10,180 nt of DNA, from contig QHXA01000065.1 of NCBI GenBank assembly GCA_003222755.1, positions 1,143 to 11,322 of the forward strand, given 5' to 3'. The notes below the pieces were generated by a model that searched no databases, was not told the DNA's origin, and saw only the letters and a program-made list of their open reading frames with translations. Made by a program: the position numbers and the translations under genes. Origin of the DNA: Acidobacteriota bacterium. Its GTDB lineage: Bacteria; Acidobacteriota; Terriglobia; 20CM-2-55-15. Shown piece by piece: positions 1 through 6,114 of this stretch (positions are counted from its first letter, which is position 1; the number at the start of each line of letters is the position of its first letter).

Positions 1-932
1 CTTGCAAGCATGTAGGCGTCATCACGGTTTAAGCCTTTCATCTCGACGAGCCAATCCAGCATTTCGCGTGTTGCGATTTTTGCCGCTTCATCTAAATCCG
101 CGTTCAACCCCATCGTCATGAAGTGCGTTGGAGTCTCGGCACGAGGCTGTTTTAGCATTTTGTTCTTATGCACTACGACCTGTATCTCACCTTTCAGTGA
201 TGTCTCGATCGCAGACAGGCACACTTCACCATATCCTTGTGCAGCGTGACCGTCGCCGATCGACAACAATGCGCCCGGAACAAACACCGGCAGGTAAAGT
301 GTTGTTCCTCCGACAAGGTCGCGGTTGTCCATGTTTCCGCCAAAGACATTCGGCGGACCGCTTGGGACGCGGCCCATCGCCGCCGGCGGCGCTACCGCAA
401 TCACACCCCAAAATGGTTTCAGTGGAACAACCACATCAGGAGCATACTCGGCCGTTTTCTTCCTCAGATCCAGCCAAAGAACTCGGTCTTTCCCTTTGGG
501 GAAATCTTCCGGCAACAAACCACGATTCGGAACAAAACCCTGTCCCGCAATCGGAAGTCTCACATCGATCGAACGAATGCGGATCTCGAGCATGTCGCCC
601 GGTTGCGCTCCGTTTATGTAGATCGGTCCGTTCAACGTGTGATCCCCCCGGCCCGCGTTCTCAACGCCCTCGTATACCTCATACAGTTCTGCCGGGATCT
701 TTTCCTTCGGCACACCGAGCTGCTCGAAATAACGCGGGTTGCCGGTGGCGGTTTCCAACTTCACGATGTCACCGGAGTTGACCGTCAGTACCGGTTTTAA
801 CGACGCATCGAAGAAACCTCGATGTACTGTTTGCGGTGATGCTTTCAAGGTATGAATTTTCGACGCAGTCTGCGCCCTTGCGCCTCCAACCAAGCTCACG
901 ACACACGTGATGATCGTTACGAGTTTTCTCAT
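1..932 (-). CDS. Secreted acetamidase/formamidase family protein (3' end cut by window)
   Basis: Members of the FmdA/AmdA family hydrolyse short primary amides such as formamide or acetamide to the acid and ammonia. The 310 complete codons visible start with a signal peptide (charged MRK, hydrophobic stretch, cleavage near ARA-QT at residue 20), so this copy is probably periplasmic. Family landmarks follow in order: a beta-sandwich start at about 37-55 (HRGFFDASLKPVL, then SGD), DHTLNGPIYING at 97-108 followed by PGD, GGNMDNRD at 198-205, and the glycine-rich GDGHAAQGYGE at 226-236. The start is fixed by GGAGG on the minus strand (942-938) five bases before the ATG. The family is usually 300-400 residues, so only a little of the C terminus is missing. 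It is divergent from the NHL-repeat gene pair. Family assignment is firm; the substrate is not readable, and an exported copy may act on a larger amide than acetamide. Confidence 0.9.
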   Translation of the reverse strand, partial: MRKLVTIITCVVSLVGGARAQTASKIHTLKASPQTVHRGFFDASLKPVLTVNSGDIVKLETATGNPRYFEQLGVPKEKIPAELYEVYEGVENAGRGDHTLNGPIYINGAQPGDMLEIRIRSIDVRLPIAGQGFVPNRGLLPEDFPKGKDRVLWLDLRKKTAEYAPDVVVPLKPFWGVIAVAPPAAMGRVPSGPPNVFGGNMDNRDLVGGTTLYLPVFVPGALLSIGDGHAAQGYGEVCLSAIETSLKGEIQVVVHKNKMLKQPRAETPTHFMTMGLNADLDEAAKIATREMLDWLVEMKGLNRDDAYMLA

Positions 933-1039
933 TGTTGCCTCCGATTAAGACAGGCTATTATCGCGGCGACGCCATTACAGTTTCCATAGTTGGTTCAACG
1001 CCGATTTCCGGGCGCGACGCTCAAATGAGGAGGGTTGCC
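933..1039. promoter_or_regulatory. Divergent intergenic region between amidase and NHL genes
   Basis: These 107 bases separate two divergent start codons and must carry the leaders, and probably the promoters, of both transcripts. A GGAGG lies at 938-942 on the minus strand for the amidase, and an AGGAGG at 1028-1033 on the plus strand for the NHL gene. I see no convincing -35/-10 pair and no clear operator palindrome, so promoter function is inferred from geometry only. The plus-strand reading frame is open back to about 932 but has no ribosome site before the one at 1028. Confidence 0.4.
1028..1033 (+). promoter_or_regulatory. Ribosome binding site deciding the start of the first NHL gene
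   Basis: AGGAGG six bases before the ATG at 1040. It overrules the longer in-frame openings from 932 (a TTG) and from the ATG at 1025, which have no such site. Starting at 1040 also gives a clean signal peptide. Confidence 0.7.
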
Positions 1040-2044
1040 ATGTCTTCTGCACGCCGAGTCAGATTCACGTTTGCAGTCTGCGGTGCGGTGATCGTGCTGT
1101 CCCAGGTTGTCTACTCCCAGCACAACGTCTATCAAACCGTCGACAACTACTTCAAGCTTCCGGAAGGTAGGAAGATAGGATCCACGGCGGGGATCACGAT
1201 TGACCGCGACGGGAGCAGCGTCTGGGTCTTTGAGAGATGTGGCGCACAAAATTGCGTCGGCTCGAACGTGGCGCCGATTCTGAAGTTTGATACGTCGGGA
1301 ACGCTCGTCAAGAGCTTTGGTGCGGGGATGTTCGTTCGGCCGCATGGGATACATGTGGACCGGGAAGGAAACGTCTGGGTGACGGACGGAGAAGGACCCG
1401 ACGGGAAGGATCCCAACAGAAATGGAAAGGGTCACCAGGTTTTCAAGTTCAGTCCGGATGGCAAGGTCCTGATGACGCTTGGCAAGGCTGGAATCGCCGG
1501 GGATAGCCCGGAGACGTTCAATCAGCCGTCTGCTGTCCTGGTCGCGCCGAATGGCGATATCTTCATCGCGGACGGCCACGGAGGAAATTCGAACGCCCGT
1601 GTTCTGAAGTTTTCCAAGGATGGCAAATTCATCAAAACGTGGGGGAAAAAGGGTGCCGGTCCAGGCGAGTTCGACACACCGCACGCCCTGGCCATGGATT
1701 CGCGCGGACGGCTGTTCGTTGGTGACCGCGGGAACAGCCGGATCCAGATCTTCGATCAGGATGGAAAATTTCTCGAAGAGTGGAAGCAGTTCGGACGGCC
1801 CAGCGGGCTGTTTATCGACAGGAACGACACTCTCTACCTGGCCGATCATCAGTCGGACGCGAAGATCAACCCAGGGTTTCGGAAAGGCATCGCGATCGGT
1901 AGCGCGAAGGACGGCAAGGTCACAGCGTTCATCCCCGATCCCGACCCCGAGGGATCGCAGGAGGGCGTTGCGGCCGACGTCAAGGGCAACGTGTATGGAT
2001 CGCTTACAGGTGGCATGGCGCTAAAGAAATACATCAAGAAGTAG
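1040..2044 (+). CDS. Secreted NHL-repeat protein, PAL-like (first of pair)
   Basis: A 334-residue beta-propeller protein with repeated NHL blades, each ending in patterns such as VWVTDGEG, IFIADGHG and LFVGDRGNSRIQIF. The chosen ATG has AGGAGG six bases upstream (1028-1033) and is followed by a signal peptide (RR, hydrophobic run, cleavage near VYSQ), so the protein is exported. Blade order and motifs match the lyase domain of peptidylglycine alpha-amidating monooxygenase (PAL), which splits alpha-hydroxyglycine into an amide and glyoxylate. Compared from memory with rat PAL, the substrate arginines (R66 in VFERCG, R230 in GDRGNSR) and two zinc histidines (H102 in RPHGI, H215 in TPHAL) are present. 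The catalytic tyrosine position holds H180, and the third zinc histidine position appears to be E308. Lyase activity is therefore doubtful; it may be a related hydrolase or a binding protein. It probably forms an operon with the next gene, 10 bases downstream. Confidence 0.88.
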   Translation: MSSARRVRFTFAVCGAVIVLSQVVYSQHNVYQTVDNYFKLPEGRKIGSTAGITIDRDGSSVWVFERCGAQNCVGSNVAPILKFDTSGTLVKSFGAGMFVRPHGIHVDREGNVWVTDGEGPDGKDPNRNGKGHQVFKFSPDGKVLMTLGKAGIAGDSPETFNQPSAVLVAPNGDIFIADGHGGNSNARVLKFSKDGKFIKTWGKKGAGPGEFDTPHALAMDSRGRLFVGDRGNSRIQIFDQDGKFLEEWKQFGRPSGLFIDRNDTLYLADHQSDAKINPGFRKGIAIGSAKDGKVTAFIPDPDPEGSQEGVAADVKGNVYGSLTGGMALKKYIKK

Positions 2045-2054
2045 AGACATCATT

Positions 2055-3137
2055 ATGAAGATAACAACGAGAACAACAAGCATGCTGATCAGGACATGCG
2101 TGATATTTGCGGTCGTCACAGCGATCCTTTTTCCGCCTTTGTCGCACGCGCAGGGTGGAGCGCCGAAGTACGAAGTCGATCTGTCCTGGCCGAAGCCAAT
2201 GCCTGACCGATGGGTGCTTGGAGGGTTGGGCGGAGTCTGCGTGGATCGCCAGGACCACGTGTTCATTCTCAATCGGCAAGACGTGCTGGATGTCGACTTG
2301 AATGCTGGGCATATGGCTCCGTTCATTATCGAGATTGATCCCGCGGGCAACGTGGTCAAATCTTGGGGCGATCCCAAGCTTCTCGAAACACGCCTCCACA
2401 GCTGTCACTTCGATAAGGACAACAACATTTGGATAGCCAGCGCTCCGTCCGGAATGGTGCAGAAATATTCGCACGACGGAAGCAAGCTCCTACTTCAGAT
2501 CGGCAAAAAGGGCGTGTTCGATTCCTCGGATGGCACCGTCAAGGGTAAACCCCTCAATTCCAGCGCGGCGCAATTCTTCATGCCGTCCAGCATCTTCGTC
2601 GATCGTCAAAACGGAGACGTGTATGTTTCCGATGGCGAAGGTACAGGCGGTAACCGCCGCATCGCGGTGACGGATCGTGATGGCAAATTCTTACGGCAGT
2701 GGCAGCCGGAGGGCATGGAGACCGTGCACTGCATGACAGTGGCGAACGACGGGTTGGTCTATGTTTGCAACAGGCAGCAAAGCCGGATACAGGTATACGA
2801 CAAGATGGGTAACTTCAAAAAGAATATCGAAGTCCCCTGGAAACCATACACCACACCACCCGACGGCAAACGTACAGAGACTGGCGGCTCGGCCGTGGCG
2901 CTCGACTTCTCTCCCGATTCGAACCAGAGACTCATCTATGTGATCAACCAGAACAATTCGCAAATCGAAATCATTGATCGTCAGAGCGGCAAGATCCTAT
3001 CGAGTTTCGGCCGCGCCGGACACTTCCCCGGTGAATTCGACCAGCCTCACGGTATCGCCGTGGACTCCAAGGGCAACATCTATGTCGCCGAAAACCGTGG
3101 CAAGAAGATTCAAAAGTTCAAGATTGTAGATCAATAA
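2055..3137 (+). CDS. Secreted NHL-repeat protein, PAL-like (second of pair)
   Basis: A 360-residue NHL beta-propeller protein. An N-terminal signal peptide (basic start, hydrophobic core at about 11-29, cleavage near SHAQG at 30-34) points to the periplasm. Blade motifs include DNNIWIAS (122-129), DVYVSDGEG (188-196), LVYVCNRQQSRIQVY (234-248) and PHGIAVDSKGNIYVAE (331-346). Set against the rat PAL domain from memory, all three positions of the zinc histidines are histidine here (H115, H225, H332) and the substrate arginines match R74 and R240. The catalytic tyrosine position is E195. It is thus the better candidate of the pair for a metal-dependent lyase-like activity, but the missing tyrosine means the reaction is not established. 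The start at 2055 lacks a clear Shine-Dalgarno; with only 10 bases after the upstream stop, translation is probably coupled. An in-frame ATG at 2082 would shorten the signal peptide. Confidence 0.88.
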   Translation: MKITTRTTSMLIRTCVIFAVVTAILFPPLSHAQGGAPKYEVDLSWPKPMPDRWVLGGLGGVCVDRQDHVFILNRQDVLDVDLNAGHMAPFIIEIDPAGNVVKSWGDPKLLETRLHSCHFDKDNNIWIASAPSGMVQKYSHDGSKLLLQIGKKGVFDSSDGTVKGKPLNSSAAQFFMPSSIFVDRQNGDVYVSDGEGTGGNRRIAVTDRDGKFLRQWQPEGMETVHCMTVANDGLVYVCNRQQSRIQVYDKMGNFKKNIEVPWKPYTTPPDGKRTETGGSAVALDFSPDSNQRLIYVINQNNSQIEIIDRQSGKILSSFGRAGHFPGEFDQPHGIAVDSKGNIYVAENRGKKIQKFKIVDQ

Positions 3138-3402
3138 AAGAATACAAACCGAACCTGCGTATCGACTGCCTCAGGGGATCGAAGCCGCGGCTGTATCTGA
3201 AAATGGTCAAAACGGTTCTGGACTACCAGCGTCGGCTTCGATACCGGACGCGCAAGAACCGCGCGGCGGGAGGCGTTCCCTGTCGCGCTTCACTTGACCC
3301 AGAAGTCAGCGGTACAGACGAGGCCAGCGTTTTCAAGAAAATTGGTCATGCCCGTATTGCGCATGCGGTGGTAGACGATCGTCATACACTCGATTTCATG
3401 AG

Positions 3403-3513
3403 TCAGCTTCTCCGACCGAAACCACCCGCGGTGAAAAGGACAAGTCCCACGACGCCCAACATTAGAAGACCAATCACGATCAGTTGCATCGAAAGAAACC
3501 ATTTGAGCTGCAT
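3403..3513 (-). CDS. Doubtful small ORF with one membrane helix
   Basis: A 36-codon minus-strand frame from an ATG at 3513. It begins MQLKWFLSMQ and has one hydrophobic run at about residues 7-28 (LSMQLIVIGLL onward, ending GLVLF), followed by a basic end GFGRRS. This could be a single-span membrane peptide. The frame stays open upstream to a TTG at 3627, but the upstream part passes through the hairpin at 3562-3595 and looks non-coding. No Shine-Dalgarno precedes the ATG. Just after the stop, another frame continues to 3290 with a protein-like run (LTHEIECMTIVYHRM and on to ADFWVK), which could mean a frameshifted remnant of a longer protein. I do not recognise it. Confidence 0.25.
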   Translation of the reverse strand: MQLKWFLSMQLIVIGLLMLGVVGLVLFTAGGFGRRS

Positions 3514-3561
3514 AAAGGATTGTGCACCGGCGGTCAGAACCTCTTGGCCGCCTGGCGCAAG

Positions 3562-3595
3562 CACCACACTCCACCCAAGGAGGTGGGGTGTGGTG
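3562..3595. repeat. Strong hairpin, 14-bp stem with 6-base loop
   Basis: CACCACACTCCACC (3562-3575) pairs with GGTGGGGTGTGGTG (3582-3595) around the loop CAAGGA. All 14 positions pair, one as a T-G wobble. No T-run follows on either strand, so it is not a classical intrinsic terminator. It could still end or stabilise transcripts from the NHL pair upstream, or be a remnant of a repeat element. Confidence 0.65.
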
Positions 3596-3627
3596 TGAAC
3601 GTTATGCCCCTTGTCACATGATTTCAA

Positions 3628-3852
3628 TTACCCGAAAGTCTTAGCACTTCCGGATAAGCTCGACGTTGAGGGCAGACGCTCAGAGATCACCCGCAGGAAT
3701 GCGTCAAAATCCAAAATTGGTTTTGTTGTGTGCTCACAAAATCCGTGCTGCAGGAGCTTCTCTCGATCGTGCGGGAAGGCATAAGCGGTTACGGCAACGA
3801 TACGTACCTGTCCATCGATTGCTCGGGAAAATCGACGATCACAGCTACTACT
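3628..3852 (-). pseudogene. Fragment of a response-regulator receiver domain
   Basis: The open minus-strand frame between a TGA (3853-3855) and a TAA (3628-3630) encodes 74 residues that match the C-terminal half of a CheY-like receiver domain. RIVAVTAYA (17-25) is strand beta-4 with the conserved switch threonine T22; PHDREKLLQHGF (27-38) is helix alpha-4; TTKPI (42-46) holds the conserved lysine K44; and FDAFLRVISERL (49-60) is the last helix. In intact receivers these residues help transmit phosphorylation of an aspartate. The upstream half with the acidic pocket and phospho-aspartate is missing from this frame, and no start codon precedes the domain. A neighbouring frame from about 3966 reads towards it (IVDFPEQSMD) and might be a frameshifted remnant, which is uncertain. 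It may have been the tail of a hybrid histidine kinase or a stand-alone regulator. Confidence 0.65.
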
Positions 3853-3977
3853 TCATGGTTCGCATTGATCCTGGTAAGATTACTCCGCTCAAGAGCGAGG
3901 CGCAGTCGAAGGAATACCGAGCAAACCTGCTGATGCCGGCCAGTAGCCTTCGAGTCTGTAACGATGAATGTCGAACG

Positions 3978-3983
3978 AAGGAG
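3978..3983 (+). promoter_or_regulatory. Ribosome binding site deciding the start of the PQQ dehydrogenase
   Basis: AAGGAG seven bases before the ATG at 3991. An in-frame ATG at 3964 lies upstream of this site and has none of its own, so it is not chosen. Confidence 0.75.
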
Positions 3984-3990
3984 AAAACAT

Positions 3991-5979
3991 ATGTCGGGAA
4001 AACTATTTCGATTGAGGCCGGCTGTGGTTGTCGCCGCCACGTTGCTTTGGGTTGGAGGCGCAGCTGGCCAGCAAGGCGCTCCGGCGAATGGCGAATGGCG
4101 CCGGATCGGTGGCGACGGCGGCAACACGAGGTACTCGCCGCTGGATCAAATCAATGCCGGGAACGTCAAGAACCTCAAGGTTGTGTGGACATGGAAGGGT
4201 GACAATTATGGCAGCGGCCTGGAAATCAAAAATGAAAACACACCCTTGATGGTTGACGGCGTCCTGTACTTCACCGCCGGCGATCGGCGGGCAGTCGTCG
4301 CGGCCGATCCCGGCACGGGCGAGACGCTATGGGTGTATCGGTACGCAGAACCGACAGACCGCTTAGTTGGCGTCCGCAAGAATAACCGCGGCGTGGCGTA
4401 CTGGACCGACGGCCGTCAGGCCAAGATCCTGACGGTCACACCAGGTTACGAGCTTATCGCGCTCGACGCCAAAACGGGACACCCGGATGTCGCGTTCGGC
4501 AATAAGGGTATCGTCGATCTCACCGAGCAGGTTGAGAAGGACGCGAACTTCAATCCGTCCATCGGCCACTTGATGAACACGTCGCCGCCTTTGGTGTTCG
4601 GCAACGTCGCCCTCATCCCAACCGCGCTCGAAAACGCGCGCAATCCGAAATCGATGAAGTTCCCGAAGGCAGACCTAATGGCCTTCGACGTTCGGACCGG
4701 CAAGAAGCTGTGGAGCTTCCATACCGTTCCACGCAAGGGCGAGTTCGGCGAAGACACGTGGCTGAATGGGTCCAACATCTACACGGGGCACACTGGAGCC
4801 TGGGCTCCCTTTACGGTCGATGAACAGCTTGGGTATGCGTATATACCCGTAGAAGGCGCGACGGGCGACCAGTATGGCGGACAGCGTCCGGGGAACAACC
4901 TGTTTTCGTCCTCGATCGTGTGCCTCGACATTAAGACCGGCAAACGCATCTGGCACTACCAGCTGACTCATCACGACATCTGGGACTACGACATGCCGAC
5001 CGCCCCGATCCTGGCAGACATCACCGTTAACGGCAAACCGATCAAGGCGGTTGTTCAGTTGACGAAGCAGTCGTTCGCCTTTGTCTTCGATCGGACCAAC
5101 GGCCAGCCGGTCTGGCCGATCGAAGAACGGCCGGTTCCGCAGAGCGACGCGCCAGGTGAGAAAACCTCGCCGACGCAGCCATTTCCGACCAAGCCGGCGG
5201 CGGTGGACAGACAGGGGTTGAGCGAGAGCGATCTCATCGACTTCACGCCGCAGATCAAGCAAATGGCGCTCGATGCGATAAAGGGTTTTCGATTGGGGCC
5301 GATGTACACGCCTCCATCCGTCGTCGATCCGGCGAAAGGCACCAAAGGCACCTTTACTTTCCCGGGTTCGGGCGGTATCGACTGGGAAGGCGGTGCGTTT
5401 GACCCCGAGACCGGGTTCTTGTACATCGGGTCCGCCACGCGGCCCGACACCGCGGTGTACGCGTTGGAAAGACCCAAGCCGGGCCAGACCGACATCGAGA
5501 TGATCGGCGCGTCCAGCGCGGCGCCAAACATTCAGCGATTGCCGATCGTCAAACCGCCATGGACCCGGATCACCGCCATCAATCTCAATACGGGCGATAG
5601 GCGCTGGCAGATCCCGAACGGTGGCACGCCGGAGTGGGTGAAAAATCACCCGCTGCTGAAAGGCGTGACGCTTCCGCCCACCGGAAGTGTCGGGCGCGCA
5701 CCGCTCCTTATGGTGACCAAGACGCTGCTGTTTGCGGGGTCAGGCTACGAAACCGAGCCCGCGTTCCGCGCCTACGACAAGAAAACGGGCGCGCTCATCT
5801 GGGAGACGCAGACGCAGCCGGGCCCGCCAACGGGCGTACCCATGACGTATATGCACAAAGGCAAGCAGTACGTCGTGGTCGCGGTCGAAGGCAATGTCCA
5901 AACACGGACGGCTACCCAACTCGTGGCGTTCGCGATACCGGACCCGCCGAAGCCCCCCGCGGCGCGGCCGGTAGACTAG
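3991..5979 (+). CDS. Exported PQQ-dependent dehydrogenase (membrane glucose dehydrogenase-like)
   Basis: A 662-residue quinoprotein. Such enzymes oxidise alcohols or sugars in the periplasm using pyrroloquinoline quinone and pass electrons to ubiquinone or a cytochrome. It starts with a signal peptide (MSGKLFRLRP, hydrophobic run, cleavage near AAGQQ). The mature protein opens with EWRRIGGDGGNTRYSPLDQI, a typical propeller entry. Tryptophan-docking blades recur (GETLWVYR, GKKLWSFHT, GKRIWHYQ, GDRRWQIP, GALIWETQ). HHDIWDYDMP at 327-336, with LADITVNGKPIKAV after it, is the catalytic-aspartate region as in E. coli glucose dehydrogenase, as are the C-terminal PMTYMHKGKQYVVVA. Missing are the five N-terminal helices of that enzyme, the adjacent cysteine pair of methanol-type dehydrogenases (only one cysteine in the protein) and any CXXCH haem site. 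It is therefore probably soluble and needs a separate electron acceptor. The substrate is unknown. No PQQ synthesis genes are in the window. Confidence 0.93.
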   Translation: MSGKLFRLRPAVVVAATLLWVGGAAGQQGAPANGEWRRIGGDGGNTRYSPLDQINAGNVKNLKVVWTWKGDNYGSGLEIKNENTPLMVDGVLYFTAGDRRAVVAADPGTGETLWVYRYAEPTDRLVGVRKNNRGVAYWTDGRQAKILTVTPGYELIALDAKTGHPDVAFGNKGIVDLTEQVEKDANFNPSIGHLMNTSPPLVFGNVALIPTALENARNPKSMKFPKADLMAFDVRTGKKLWSFHTVPRKGEFGEDTWLNGSNIYTGHTGAWAPFTVDEQLGYAYIPVEGATGDQYGGQRPGNNLFSSSIVCLDIKTGKRIWHYQLTHHDIWDYDMPTAPILADITVNGKPIKAVVQLTKQSFAFVFDRTNGQPVWPIEERPVPQSDAPGEKTSPTQPFPTKPAAVDRQGLSESDLIDFTPQIKQMALDAIKGFRLGPMYTPPSVVDPAKGTKGTFTFPGSGGIDWEGGAFDPETGFLYIGSATRPDTAVYALERPKPGQTDIEMIGASSAAPNIQRLPIVKPPWTRITAINLNTGDRRWQIPNGGTPEWVKNHPLLKGVTLPPTGSVGRAPLLMVTKTLLFAGSGYETEPAFRAYDKKTGALIWETQTQPGPPTGVPMTYMHKGKQYVVVAVEGNVQTRTATQLVAFAIPDPPKPPAARPVD

Positions 5980-6114
5980 GTAGGCGCAAGAAGGAGTTAA
6001 TAGCGAAGATCTATGCGAATCGTCGCGCGCGGTGGAGATCCTACCGTGGGGTCCGAAGACTGAGCGGCTTGCCTCTTCCTTGCAAGTTGCCAATCGGACT
6101 CTCGCGCGACGGCA
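5980..6114. other. Convergent gap between dehydrogenase and MFS gene
   Basis: These 135 bases lie between two gene ends facing each other and should hold terminators for both. I see no stem followed by a T-run. A 9-base inverted repeat, CGTCGCGCG at 6021-6029 and CGCGCGACG at 6103-6111, flanks most of the gap with a 73-base spacer. Because CGCGCG is self-complementary, such a match arises easily by chance. Confidence 0.3.

Larger units (their letters stand above)
3138..3990. other. 853-base stretch without an intact gene
   Basis: Between two plus-strand genes, so the PQQ dehydrogenase at 3991 is probably transcribed separately from the NHL pair. From the left: 3138-3289 shows nothing I can name; 3290-3519 on the minus strand has two short overlapping frames, one with a membrane helix; a strong hairpin lies at 3562-3595; 3628-3852 on the minus strand is a receiver-domain fragment; 3853-3977 shows nothing certain and should contain the dehydrogenase promoter. 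The stretch looks like a graveyard of decayed minus-strand genes rather than a designed regulatory region. Confidence 0.6.

Noticed and set aside
128..781. Plus-strand open frame of 217 codons at the left end
   Set aside because: It is antisense to the amidase gene, whose minus-strand reading shows family motifs and a signal peptide.
995..1849. Minus-strand open frame (284 codons) opposite the first NHL gene
   Set aside because: It mirrors the codon bias of the NHL gene and has no recognisable domain or ribosome site.
3203..3598. Plus-strand open frame of 131 codons in the long intergenic stretch
   Set aside because: No Shine-Dalgarno, no recognisable motif, low-complexity basic and proline content, and it runs through the hairpin at 3562-3595.
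4675..5649. Long minus-strand open frame (324 codons) opposite the PQQ dehydrogenase
   Set aside because: It is antisense to a clear, complete gene, is rich in arginine and proline as expected of a shadow frame in GC-rich DNA, and shows no domain.
5991..6063. AAGGAG at 5991-5996 followed by a 16-residue ORF from the ATG at 6013
   Set aside because: The 16-base spacing is too long and the peptide has no recognisable character; more likely chance.
6021..6111. 9-base inverted repeat CGTCGCGCG / CGCGCGACG as a terminator
   Set aside because: The spacer is 73 bases, there is no T-run, and the core CGCGCG is self-complementary, so chance explains it.
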